Shown here: positions 6,859 through 13,923 of the stretch, piece by piece
How the letters are laid out: every line of letters begins with the position of its first letter
Numbering within the stretch: position 1 is the first letter of the stretch
From: Humitalea sp038323655
Lineage (GTDB): Bacteria > Pseudomonadota > Alphaproteobacteria > Acetobacterales > Acetobacteraceae
Assembly: GCA_038323655.1 (NCBI GenBank)
Contig: JBBQHE010000096.1
Coordinates: forward strand, 1 to 15,735
Direction: 5' to 3'
DNA: 15,735 bases
Position numbers and translations under genes: made by a program
Notes under the pieces: generated by a model
The model's database searches: none
What the model saw: only the letters and a program-made list of their open reading frames with translations
Told to the model about the DNA's origin: nothing

Positions 6859-7533
6859 ATGACCACCACGCGCTTTTCCCGCCGCTTCGGCTTGCTGTCC
6901 CTGCCGCTACTGTCCGTGCCGCTGTTGGCCGGCTGCTCCGTGCTGGACCGGCCCTATGTCGAGACCCTGCGCTACCCGCTGCAGCCGGCCCGGCCCGAGG
7001 GGGCACCGCCGCCCCTGCGGGTCGCGGCGGGGCGAGGCGGACGGGTGCCGCCGCGGCCGACGCTGCTGATCCGCCCGGTGCGCGCCGCCCCGGGGCTGGA
7101 GGCGCGTGGCTTGCGGGTGATCCGCGCCGATGGCACCGAAAGGCTCGACCCCTATGCCGAATGGGTCGGCCCGCCGAACGAGTTGGTGGAGGGGTCGCTG
7201 CGCCGATGGCTCGCTGCCAGCGGGTTGTTCAGCGGGATCCTGGCGCAAGGCACCCGCGCCCGCACCGACCTCGTGCTGGAAGGTGAGGTGACGGCGCTGG
7301 AGGCCGATCTGCGCGACAACCAGGCCCGGGCGTCGGTCGCGGTGCTGCTGCTCGGCGGGGATGATGGCGGTGGCGCGCGGGTGATCGGCCAATGGGCCGT
7401 GGTCGGGCGGGCGCCGCTGCCGGCCTCGCGCAACCTGGACGGGCCGCCGCCCGGCGAGGTTGCCGCTGCCTGCACGGAGGCACTGGCCGGGGCGCTGACC
7501 GCGCTGGAAAATGCCCTGCGCGTCTATGCCTGA
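6859..7533 (+). CDS. ABC-type transport auxiliary lipoprotein (PqiC-like)
   Basis: Lipoprotein of the ABC_trans_aux/PqiC type, the outer-membrane partner of MCE transporters. It has 224 residues, with Arg residues at the N-terminus, a Leu-rich core and a lipobox LLAGC with the lipidated cysteine at position 26. The residue after it is Ser, not Asp, consistent with sorting to the outer membrane (the E. coli rule). The mature part shows the family pattern: a beta strand with LLIRPVRAAPGLEARGLRV, then YAEWVGPPNELVEGSLRRWL, then a strand before the C-terminal helix. GGAG lies 11 nt before the ATG, and 2 nt separate it from mlaD. Its place as last gene of an E-F-D-lipoprotein operon without mlaC suggests it receives or delivers lipid at the outer membrane in place of a soluble carrier; that role is inference. 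Confidence 0.85.
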   Translation: MTTTRFSRRFGLLSLPLLSVPLLAGCSVLDRPYVETLRYPLQPARPEGAPPPLRVAAGRGGRVPPRPTLLIRPVRAAPGLEARGLRVIRADGTERLDPYAEWVGPPNELVEGSLRRWLAASGLFSGILAQGTRARTDLVLEGEVTALEADLRDNQARASVAVLLLGGDDGGGARVIGQWAVVGRAPLPASRNLDGPPPGEVAAACTEALAGALTALENALRVYA

Positions 7534-7765
7534 GCCCGCGGCACCCTGTCCCAGGCGGGGCGTGGCGTCGCTGGCCGCGAGCGGAGCCTTCACACGCCCT
7601 GAAAAAGACCGGGCGCGCCACCCGTCGCGTTAACCATTTGCGCATCTGCGCGTCGCTAATCTCAATAGATGAGACGGCGCCGCATGCGGCGGGAGGATCG
7701 GCGGTACGGCAGAAGGCCAGGCCCCCCGGCACCCGCCGCCCCCGCAGGTGCCGGGAGACGCTGCG
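7534..7765 (+). promoter_or_regulatory. Intergenic region with AT-rich candidate promoter patch before the DUF2939-like gene
   Basis: This 232-bp gap is the longest between plus-strand genes here. Its only AT-rich stretch, about 7628-7674, stands out. It contains TTAACCAT (7630-7637), which resembles the CtrA half-site; GCGCA-TC-TGCGC, a small inverted repeat (7640-7651); TAATCT (7657-7662), a possible -10 box; and TCTCA-ATAGA-TGAGA (7660-7674), an exact inverted repeat. No well-spaced -35 box is seen. A -10 at 7657 would place the transcript start near A7669, which is the A of an ATG. No clear terminator for the mla operon is visible in 7534-7620. Confidence 0.4.
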
Positions 7766-8401
7766 ATGCCCCGCCCCGCCGCCGCCTGGACCGATGATGG
7801 CTGGGATCGGGCCTGGGCTGCCCTCGATTCGCGGCCGATGGTGGCGCCGCGACCGCGGCCGGTCGCGGCCGGGCGGAGAAGGCCCGGCGCCGTGCTCGGC
7901 CTGGTGGTGCTTGCGCTCGGCCTGCCGGCGGCCTGGTTCGCCGGCCCGATGCTGCTGGCCGCCGAGGTGCTGCGCGGCCTCGGCCAGCACGACGCCACCG
8001 CCCTGTCCGCGCGGGTGGATTGGGTGCGCCTGGCCCCGAACATGGCCAGTGCCTTGCGAGACGCCGCGGGGCCGGAGCACGGCCCTGACGCGCGCCGCTT
8101 CCTGGATGGGCTGGCGCAGGAGATGGCCGCGGCCTGGGAACAGCCTGAGGCGCGCGACACCGTCCTGGCCGGCCGCGCGCTGCCGCCCGCGGCACTGCAG
8201 ACCTTGCGCGTCGAGGCGCCGGACCGCGTGGTGCTTGACCTCGGCGCCCAGGCGGGGCTGCCGCGTCTGCGGGTGACGCTGTCGATGACCGAGCCGGCGC
8301 GGCGCGGCTGGGCCGTGACCGGCCTGCACTGGCCGGAGGCCGCAGCCCCCGCCGGGACCCTGGCACCGCCGCCGCTGCGCGCCCCGGTGGTCGCCTTCTG
8401 A
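7766..8401 (+). CDS. Single-pass membrane protein, DUF2939-like
   Basis: A 211-residue protein with a basic N-terminal tail (residues 29-40 rich in Arg/Pro), one membrane helix at about 41-64, and a mostly extracytoplasmic C-terminal part. The segment just after the helix (AAEVLRGLGQHDATALSARVDW, 65-86) resembles the start of DUF2939 domains, in which a helix runs into a short conserved Asp-Trp/Phe motif; I call it on that likeness alone. The function of DUF2939 proteins is unknown. The ATG at 7766 is chosen because GGGAG (7753-7757) lies 8 nt upstream; a GTG at 7748 would add six residues. Its stop TGA directly abuts the stop of the convergent PaiB-like gene. Codon use and composition match the neighbours. 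Confidence 0.75.
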   Translation: MPRPAAAWTDDGWDRAWAALDSRPMVAPRPRPVAAGRRRPGAVLGLVVLALGLPAAWFAGPMLLAAEVLRGLGQHDATALSARVDWVRLAPNMASALRDAAGPEHGPDARRFLDGLAQEMAAAWEQPEARDTVLAGRALPPAALQTLRVEAPDRVVLDLGAQAGLPRLRVTLSMTEPARRGWAVTGLHWPEAAAPAGTLAPPPLRAPVVAF

Positions 8402-9022
8402 TCAGCCGCCCATGGCGGCGGCGACGTCGCGGTCGCGCGGGTCGGGGCTTTGGGCCAGCCCCGAGACCACCCCCGCCTGGTCGGCAGCGGGGCGGTTCTG
8501 CGACAGTTTCTTCTTGCCGATCAGCGCGGTGATCCGCAGCCGGATCCCGACGATGCCCTTCAACTGCCCGGCGATGAAGGGGGCGGGCGCATCCGTCACC
8601 GCCCAGGCTTTTTCGCGCCGGACCTCATGCCGGTCTGTCAGGCGGGAGACCAGCGCGTGCAGGCGCTCGGCGTCGTCATAGACCTCGACATCGGCATGGG
8701 CGTGCACGGCAATGTAGTTCCAGGTCGGCACGACGCGGCCATGCTCGGCCTTGGAGGCATACATCCCGGGCGAGACATAGGCGTCCGGCCCGCTGAACAC
8801 GGCGATGGCGCGCCCGGCCGCGGCCAATGCGCGGGCCTGCGGGTTCGGCCGCGCCAGGTGCCCGTGCAGCGTGTTGTCGGCGCGGTCCAGCATCAGCGGC
8901 AGGTGGGAGGCCGCGGGCAGGCCGTCGGCGCCGTTGCAGACCACGAGCGCCAGCCGTGCCTGGTCGATCAGCGCGGCCAGTTCCTCCGCGTCGTCCATGC
9001 GGAAGGCGGGGGGCGTGTACAT
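8402..9022 (-). CDS. FMN-binding negative transcriptional regulator, PaiB family
   Basis: Member of the PaiB family, split-barrel FMN-binding proteins named after the Bacillus subtilis repressor of sporulation and protease genes; the biochemical role of most members is unclear. It has 206 residues, normal for the family. Hallmarks are the N-terminal MYTPPAF (1-7), VSPGMYASKAEHGRVVPTWN (83-102) followed by Y103, and GKKKLSQNRP (169-178). The protein has no helix-turn-helix region that I can see. Its ATG shares one base with the livF stop (TGATG), and there is no good ribosome site of its own, so it is probably translated by coupling with livF. It is therefore the last gene of the liv operon. 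Linkage to a branched-chain-type transporter may mean an accessory enzymatic or regulatory role; this is inference. Confidence 0.92.
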   Translation of the reverse strand: MYTPPAFRMDDAEELAALIDQARLALVVCNGADGLPAASHLPLMLDRADNTLHGHLARPNPQARALAAAGRAIAVFSGPDAYVSPGMYASKAEHGRVVPTWNYIAVHAHADVEVYDDAERLHALVSRLTDRHEVRREKAWAVTDAPAPFIAGQLKGIVGIRLRITALIGKKKLSQNRPAADQAGVVSGLAQSPDPRDRDVAAAMGG

Positions 9023-9732
9023 CAGCCGATGCCACCGCCGAGGTAGGCGTCCCGCACCTCTGGCCGCGCCAGCAGTTCGGCGCCGGTGCCGCCCAGGGTG
9101 ATGCGGCCGTTGACCAGCACATAGCCGCGGTGGGCGAGGCGCAGCGCCTGGTAGGCATTCTGTTCGACCAGCAGCACGGTCAGCCCCTCTTCCTGGTTCA
9201 GCCGGCGTATTGCCGAAAAGATCTGCCGCACGATCAGCGGGGCCAGGCCCAGCGAAGGTTCGTCCAGCAACAGCAGACGGGGTTTTGACATGAGCGCGCG
9301 GGCGATGGCGAGCATCTGCTGCTCGCCGCCCGACAGCGTGCCGGCGCGCTGCTTTTCGCGCTCGGCCAGCAGGGGAAACAGGCTGTGGGCGCGGGCAAAG
9401 CCGGGGGCTGGGTCCTGGCCGGTGACCTCGGCGCCCATGCGCAGGTTTTCGGCGACGGTCATGCGGGCGAAGACGCGCCGCCCTTCGGGCGATTGCGCGA
9501 GGCCCTGGCGCATGATGGCGTGCGTCGGCAGATGGGTGATGTCCTGCCCGTCGAAGAGGATGCGCCCCGTCCGCGCGCGCGGATCGCCGCAGATGGTCAT
9601 CAACAGGGTGGATTTGCCGGCCCCGTTCGCGCCGACCATGGTCACGATCTCGCCGGCTGCGACCGTGAGGGAGACGTCGCGCAGTGCGTCCACGGCGCCG
9701 TATCCGGCGGAAACGTCCTCCAGGCTCAGCAC
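9022..9732 (-). CDS. livF: Branched-chain amino acid-type ABC transporter ATP-binding protein LivF
   Basis: One of two ATPase subunits of the HAAT-type importer. It has 236 residues with Walker A GANGAGKST (34-42), Q-loop Q80, signature LSGGEQQ (133-139) and Walker B LLLLDEPSLGLAP (153-165). The switch position is VEQN (Q191) rather than His, the usual LivF form. The GTG start at 9732 overlaps the livG end by 7 bp (9726-9732); AGGA lies about 10 nt upstream. It overlaps the next gene's ATG by one base. Confidence 0.95.
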   Translation of the reverse strand: MLSLEDVSAGYGAVDALRDVSLTVAAGEIVTMVGANGAGKSTLLMTICGDPRARTGRILFDGQDITHLPTHAIMRQGLAQSPEGRRVFARMTVAENLRMGAEVTGQDPAPGFARAHSLFPLLAEREKQRAGTLSGGEQQMLAIARALMSKPRLLLLDEPSLGLAPLIVRQIFSAIRRLNQEEGLTVLLVEQNAYQALRLAHRGYVLVNGRITLGGTGAELLARPEVRDAYLGGGIG

Positions 9733-10523
9733 GCGGCTTCATCCTCACCGAGGTAGGCCGCGATGACGGCGGGGTCGGCGCGGATCGCCGCGGGCGGCCC
9801 CTCGGCCAGTTTCGCGCCATGGTCGAGCACCACGACATGGTCGCTGATGCCCATCACCACCCCCATGTCGTGTTCGATCAGCAGCACGGAACAGGCCGGC
9901 GCCTCGGCCGCCGTGCCGTCGCGAATGGCGCGGATCAGGGTGGAGAGGGCAGCCGATTCGCGCGGGTTCAGCCCGGCGGCGGGTTCGTCCAGGCAGAGCA
10001 GTCGCGGGCCGGTGCACATGGCGCGCGCAATCTCCAGCCGGCGTTGCGCGCCATAGGGCAGGGCGCCCGCGGCATCATCGGCGCGGTCGAGCAGGTCGGT
10101 CGCGACCAGCCAGGCGCGGGCGCGGGCGATGGCCGCACGTTCGGCCGCCGGGTAGCGCGACAGGCCGAGGATCGCGCCGATACCAAAGCCGCTGGCCGCC
10201 ATCAGCACCCGGTGCTGCGCGACCAGCAGGTTTTCGAGGCACGTCATGCCGCCGAACAGCCGGATGTTCTGGAAGGTGCGCGCGACACCCGCCAGCGCTA
10301 TGCGATGGCCCGGCAGGCGATGCAGCGCGGTCTCGCCCAGGGCGATGGTGCCGGACGTCGCGCGGTAAAAACCGGTTATGCAGTTGAACAGCGTGGTCTT
10401 GCCCGCGCCGTTCGGGCCGATGACGGCGGTGATGCGCCCCGTCTCGGCGCGGAACGACACGCCATCGACGGCGACCAGCCCGCCGAAGCGCATGGTGACG
10501 TCATTGACCACCAGGGCCGTCAT
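9726..10523 (-). CDS. livG: Branched-chain amino acid-type ABC transporter ATP-binding protein LivG
   Basis: Second ATPase subunit of the importer. It has 265 residues with Walker A GPNGAGKTT (36-44), Q-loop Q85 in ARTFQNIRLF, the LivG-type signature LPYGAQRRLEIARAM (155-169), Walker B LLCLDEPAAGLNP (175-187) and switch H218 in IEHDM. The ATG at 10523 overlaps the livM stop by 4 bp (ATGA) and AGGG lies just upstream; a longer in-frame reading into livM has no support. The family is certain. The substrate could be leucine/isoleucine/valine, another amino acid, urea or an amide; HAAT ATPases do not reveal it. Confidence 0.95.
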   Translation of the reverse strand: MTALVVNDVTMRFGGLVAVDGVSFRAETGRITAVIGPNGAGKTTLFNCITGFYRATSGTIALGETALHRLPGHRIALAGVARTFQNIRLFGGMTCLENLLVAQHRVLMAASGFGIGAILGLSRYPAAERAAIARARAWLVATDLLDRADDAAGALPYGAQRRLEIARAMCTGPRLLCLDEPAAGLNPRESAALSTLIRAIRDGTAAEAPACSVLLIEHDMGVVMGISDHVVVLDHGAKLAEGPPAAIRADPAVIAAYLGEDEAAC

Positions 10524-11773
10524 CCCTGGCCCTGCCCGACCATGTCGCCGCCGATGCTTTTTCGCGTGCCCAAGGCCACCGTCGGCGTGCGGTCGCCAAC
10601 CAGGCCGCGCGGGCGCAGCACCATGATCACGACCATCGCACCGCCGAAGAACAGCATGCGCCATTCGTCGAAGTCGCGGAACAATTCGAAGCCGCCGATC
10701 ATCACGACCGCGGCGATGGCCACGCCCAACTGGCTGCCCAACCCCCCCAGCACGACGATCGCCAGGATGATCGCGGATTCCCCGAAGGTGAAGGATTCGG
10801 GGCTGATGAAACCCTGGCGCGTTGCGAAGAAGGCGCCGGCAAAACCGCCGAACATCGCGCCCAAAGCGAAGGCCGAAAGCTTGGTGGTGGTGACGTTGAT
10901 GCCGATCGCGCGGGCGGCGATCTCATCCTCGCGCAGCGCTTCCCAGGCGCGGCCGAGCGGCTGGCGCCGGATGCGGATCGACACCCAGTTGGTCAGCAGC
11001 GCGAGCCCAAGGATCAGGTAGTAGAGAAACATCACCCGATGCACTGGCGAAGGGTCGATGCCGAAAAAGCCCGCGAAGGTGCCGGGGCCGCCGTCGGCGG
11101 AAAACGGCAGGCCGAAGAAGGAGGGGCGCGGGATGCCGCCGATGCCGTTCGGCCCGCCGGTCACACTGGCCCAATTCAACAGGATGATGCGGATGATCTC
11201 GCCGAAGCCCAAGGTCACGATCGCGAGGTAATCGCCGCGCAGCCGCAGCACGGGAAAGCCCAGCAACACGCCCCAGAAGGCCGCCAGCACACCGGCCAGC
11301 GGCAGGCAGACCCAGAAGGACCAGCCGAAAGTCTGCGCCAGCAAGGCATAGGAGTAGGCGCCGATTGCGTAGAAGGCGACGTAGCCGAGGTCGAGCAGTC
11401 CCGCGAGCCCGACCACGATGTTCAGCCCCCAGCCGAGCATGACGTAAGTCAGCACCAGGATGCCGATATCGAGTTCGTACCGCCCGGTGAAGGGCAGCAT
11501 GGGCAGGATCAGCGCCGTGCCCAGCAGGGCAGGGGCGACATACCGTCCGAGCTTCGGCAGGCGCGGGGCCGCAAAGCGCCCGCGCGGAAAAGACAGGATC
11601 GCCAGTCGTCCGAAAAAAACCAGCCCGACCAGCAGCGCCACCAGCCCCCAGCGCGGCCGCAGGATCAGCGACCCGGCCGGGCCGACATCGGTGCGCAGGC
11701 CGACGATGGGCGCAAACAGCAGCAGGGCGACGGCGGCGGCGATGGTCGCGTCACGCAGCGTCGTGCGGGTCAT
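10520..11773 (-). CDS. livM: Branched-chain amino acid-type ABC transporter permease LivM
   Basis: Larger permease subunit of the importer, 417 residues (E. coli LivM is of similar size). Family blocks are GLNIVVGLAGLLDLG (116-130), RGDYLAIVTLGFGEIIRI (179-196) and the cytoplasmic coupling loop QPLGRAWEALREDEIAARA (271-289). Several membrane helices are evident, with two extra hydrophobic segments before residue 65 as in other long LivM proteins. The start ATG at 11773 has a perfect AGGAGG 10 nt upstream (plus 11784-11789) and overlaps the livH stop by 4 bp. Confidence 0.95.
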   Translation of the reverse strand: MTRTTLRDATIAAAVALLLFAPIVGLRTDVGPAGSLILRPRWGLVALLVGLVFFGRLAILSFPRGRFAAPRLPKLGRYVAPALLGTALILPMLPFTGRYELDIGILVLTYVMLGWGLNIVVGLAGLLDLGYVAFYAIGAYSYALLAQTFGWSFWVCLPLAGVLAAFWGVLLGFPVLRLRGDYLAIVTLGFGEIIRIILLNWASVTGGPNGIGGIPRPSFFGLPFSADGGPGTFAGFFGIDPSPVHRVMFLYYLILGLALLTNWVSIRIRRQPLGRAWEALREDEIAARAIGINVTTTKLSAFALGAMFGGFAGAFFATRQGFISPESFTFGESAIILAIVVLGGLGSQLGVAIAAVVMIGGFELFRDFDEWRMLFFGGAMVVIMVLRPRGLVGDRTPTVALGTRKSIGGDMVGQGQG

Positions 11774-12681
11774 ACCTTCTCGACCTCCTGCCGCCCCAAA
11801 AGCCCGGTCGGCAGGAAGATCAGCACCGCGATCAGCACGGCAAAGGCCGCAACGTCCTTGTACTGCACGGAGAAATAGGCCGACCAGAAGGTTTCGATCA
11901 GCCCGATCAGCAGCCCCCCCAGCACCGCCCCCGGCAGCGAGCCGATGCCGCCGAGCACCGCGGCGGTAAAGGCCTTCACCCCGGCGACGAAGCCGATGAA
12001 GAAATCGATCACGCCATAGCGCAGGAGGTACAGGCAGCCCGCCACCGCCGCCAGGGCCGCGCCGATGATGAAGGCGAGCGAGATGGTCCGGTCGGTATCC
12101 ACCCCCAGCAGCCCCGCCATCTTGCGGTCCTGCTCCACCGCCCGCATCGCCCGGCCGAGCGGCGTGCGGGTCACCAGGATGGTGAAGCCGGCCAGCACCG
12201 CCAGCGTGGTCACGATGATCAGGATCTGGATGGAACTGATGGTGGCCGAAAACCCCGTGGCGTCGGTGAACAGCGGCAGGCCCCCGCGCACCACGGGTTC
12301 CATCGGCTTGACCCGCGCACCCTGGGCCAGTTGGACATAATTCTGCAGCACGATGCTCATCCCGATCGCCGAGATCAGCGGCGCCAAGCGGAAACTTCCG
12401 CGCAACGGCTTGTAGGCGATGCGTTCCACCGCCAGCCCGTATATCGCCGTGATGCCCATCGCGAAGGCCAGCACCAGCACGATCGCCGCCGGCCCGTCGA
12501 TGCCGCCGGCCAGCAGCAGCAAGCCGATCAAGGAGACGAAGGCGCCGACCATGAAGACATCGCCATGGGCGAAGTTGATCATGCCGACGATGCCATAGAC
12601 CATGGTGTAGCCGACCGCGATCAGCCCGTAGATCATGCCGAGGGAGACACCGTTCACCAGTTGCTGCAACGCGTAGGCCAT
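11770..12681 (-). CDS. livH: Branched-chain amino acid-type ABC transporter permease LivH
   Basis: Smaller permease subunit, 303 residues. Family motifs are GIVGMINFAHGDVFMVGA (30-47), TPLGRAMRAVEQDRKMAGLL (173-192), which is the ATPase-coupling loop, and KAFTAAVLGGIGSLPGAVLG (236-255). Membrane helices cover most of the chain. AAGGA lies about 8 nt before the ATG. It is the first gene of livH-M-G-F plus the PaiB-like gene. No binding protein (LivJ/K type) precedes it, so the receptor must be encoded elsewhere. Only 39 bp separate it from a 25-bp repeat array; no promoter is evident in that space. Confidence 0.95.
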   Translation of the reverse strand: MAYALQQLVNGVSLGMIYGLIAVGYTMVYGIVGMINFAHGDVFMVGAFVSLIGLLLLAGGIDGPAAIVLVLAFAMGITAIYGLAVERIAYKPLRGSFRLAPLISAIGMSIVLQNYVQLAQGARVKPMEPVVRGGLPLFTDATGFSATISSIQILIIVTTLAVLAGFTILVTRTPLGRAMRAVEQDRKMAGLLGVDTDRTISLAFIIGAALAAVAGCLYLLRYGVIDFFIGFVAGVKAFTAAVLGGIGSLPGAVLGGLLIGLIETFWSAYFSVQYKDVAAFAVLIAVLIFLPTGLLGRQEVEKV

Positions 12682-12720
12682 GCTGTTGTCCTTGCCGGAG
12701 CCATCAGCCTAGCCGTGCGG

Positions 12721-12871
12721 CGCGCTGCCGCGCCAGGGTATCATCGGCGCTGCCGCGCTGGCTTATCACAGGCGCAGCCGCGCCGGCTTATGACAGGCGC
12801 TGCCGCGCCGGCTTATGACAGGCGCTGCCGCGCCGGGCGCATCATCGCCGCTGCTGTGCCAGGGGATGATG
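12721..12871. repeat. 25-bp tandem repeat array with internal hairpins, from livH upstream region into the xerD 3' end
   Basis: About six units of 25-26 bp: 12721-12745, 12746-12770, 12771-12795, 12796-12820, 12821-12846, and a diverged copy at 12847-12871 lying inside the last codons of xerD. The core plus-strand sequence is GGCGCTGCCGCGCC, a 5-bp stem with a 4-nt loop, followed by GGCTTATGACA. Units 3 and 4 differ at a single base. The first unit and the xerD-tail copy share about 18 of 25 positions, including CCAGGG. The xerD stop codon lies within the fifth unit. There are no spacers, so this is not a CRISPR array. Confidence 0.85.
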
Positions 12872-13726
12872 CTCGGCCACCAGAGCCCGCAGCCGTTCCT
12901 CCAGCACCTTGGTGTAGATCTGCGTCGTCGCGATATCGGCATGGCCCAGCAGCACCTGCAGGCTGCGCAGGTCGGCGCCATGGGCCAGCAGGTGGCTGGC
13001 GAAGGAATGGCGCAGCACATGCGGGCTGACCCGCGTGGGGTCCAGCCCCGCGGCCAGCGCCGCCTCCTTCAGCAGCAACCCCAGGCCCTGGCGCGTCAGA
13101 TGCCCCGCAGCACCGCGCGACGGAAACAGCCAGCGCGACGGGGCGCGCCTGATCGCCAGGACCGCCGCCCGCGCCCGGGCCGAGATCGGCACGAGCCGGT
13201 CGCGGCCGCCCTTGCCGCGCACCGCGACCATGATCTCGCCATCGCGCAGCGCGCCGGCCGGCAGCGTCACCAACTCGCTGGCCCGCAGCCCTGACGAATA
13301 GAGCAGCTCCAGCATCGCGACCGCCAGCGGCCCGCGTGTGCCGGGCAGGTGGGCCGCGCCCTCGATCAGCGCGGTGACCTCCTCCTCCCGCAGCGCCTTG
13401 GGCAGGCTGGCCGGGGTCTTCGGCGAGACCAGCAGCAGCGTCGGGTCGTCGCTCCGCACCCCCTCGCGCGCCAAAAAACGAAAGAACTGCCGCAGCGCCG
13501 ACAGCCGCCGCTGGGCGGTGCGCGCGGCCAGGCCCGCCGCGGTCAGGCTGCGGAGGTAGCGGGCCAGGGTCTCGGGGCCAGCCCGCTCCGGCACCTCACC
13601 CAGGCGCTGCGCGAAGGCGGAAAAATCGGCCAGGTCCGCCTGGTACGCGGCCAGGGTGTTGCGCGCGGCCCCGCGTTCGGCCGCCAGCATCTCGTAGAAC
13701 GCCTCGGCGTGGCGGCCGATCGCCAC
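12842..13726 (-). CDS. xerD: Site-specific tyrosine recombinase XerD
   Basis: Chromosome dimer resolution recombinase acting with XerC at dif. It has 294 residues: an N-terminal SAM-like DNA-binding domain (about 5-92) and a catalytic domain with all the expected residues: R148 (SSGLRASELVTL), K172 (RGKGGRDR), H236 and R239 (SPHVLRHSFASHLL), H262 (LLGHADIATTQ) and nucleophile Y271. The GTG start at 13726 begins 3 bp after the upstream small gene; its ribosome site is weak, so coupling is likely. XerD rather than XerC is favoured by the location next to the shikimate genes, a common alphaproteobacterial order, and by LLGHADIATTQIYT. The last residues (HHPLAQQRR) are encoded by a diverged copy of the adjacent 25-bp repeat. 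It is a core gene, not an integrase of a mobile element. Confidence 0.95.
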   Translation of the reverse strand: MAIGRHAEAFYEMLAAERGAARNTLAAYQADLADFSAFAQRLGEVPERAGPETLARYLRSLTAAGLAARTAQRRLSALRQFFRFLAREGVRSDDPTLLLVSPKTPASLPKALREEEVTALIEGAAHLPGTRGPLAVAMLELLYSSGLRASELVTLPAGALRDGEIMVAVRGKGGRDRLVPISARARAAVLAIRRAPSRWLFPSRGAAGHLTRQGLGLLLKEAALAAGLDPTRVSPHVLRHSFASHLLAHGADLRSLQVLLGHADIATTQIYTKVLEERLRALVAEHHPLAQQRR

Positions 13727-13729
13727 GGT

Positions 13730-13876
13730 TCAGCGCGTGCCGAAGCGATCGGCCGGGATGGTGCGCTCGACCGGTTGCGGCGCGACCGAAGGCGGGAAGG
13801 CGCCGATGGCCAGCAGCCCGGCCAGGACCAACGCCACGACCACCAGCAGCACGGAAAGCACGGGGCGGCGGAACAT
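13730..13876 (-). CDS. Small single-helix membrane protein, 48 residues, unknown function
   Basis: A 48-residue protein: MFRRP, a strongly hydrophobic helix at about 6-27, then a Pro-rich exposed tail ending in PQPVERTIPADRFGTR. The ATG at 13876 has AGGA (TCCT at plus 13884-13887) 7 nt upstream, which supports translation. It ends 3 bp before xerD and so is probably the first gene of a two-gene unit with it. The hydrophobic stretch could be an uncleaved signal anchor with the tail in the periplasm. I recall similar small peptides between xerD and aroK in related genomes but cannot check this here. No function can be assigned. Confidence 0.7.
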   Translation of the reverse strand: MFRRPVLSVLLVVVALVLAGLLAIGAFPPSVAPQPVERTIPADRFGTR

Positions 13877-13923
13877 CGGGGCATCCTGTGCGGAGGTTGG
13901 GGGTGTGCTAGCCTTCACCCCCG
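13877..13923. promoter_or_regulatory. Compact divergent start region between the small membrane protein gene and aroKB
   Basis: Only 28 bp separate the two start codons if aroKB begins at 13905. The palindrome GCTAGC (13907-13912) gives a -10-like TAGCCT on the plus strand (13909-13914) and TAGCAC on the minus strand. GGAGG (13892-13896) lies 8 nt before the GTG at 13905, and AGGA serves the minus-strand gene. Promoters must overlap each other or the coding regions. No good -35 box is visible on the plus strand; TTGCGT lies 17 nt before TAGCAC on the minus strand. Confidence 0.4.

Noticed and set aside
8402..9838. A 478-codon minus-strand frame that would fuse extra N-terminal sequence to the PaiB-like protein
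   Set aside because: The upstream part is the wrong frame of livF; the family's N-terminal MYTPPAF begins exactly at the ATG at 9022.
12721..12871. CRISPR array
   Set aside because: The repeats are directly adjacent with no unique spacers, and no cas genes are present.
12842..13726. Phage or genomic-island integrase
   Set aside because: Size, motif spacing and position beside the shikimate gene fit core XerD; no attachment repeats, tRNA or cargo genes are nearby.
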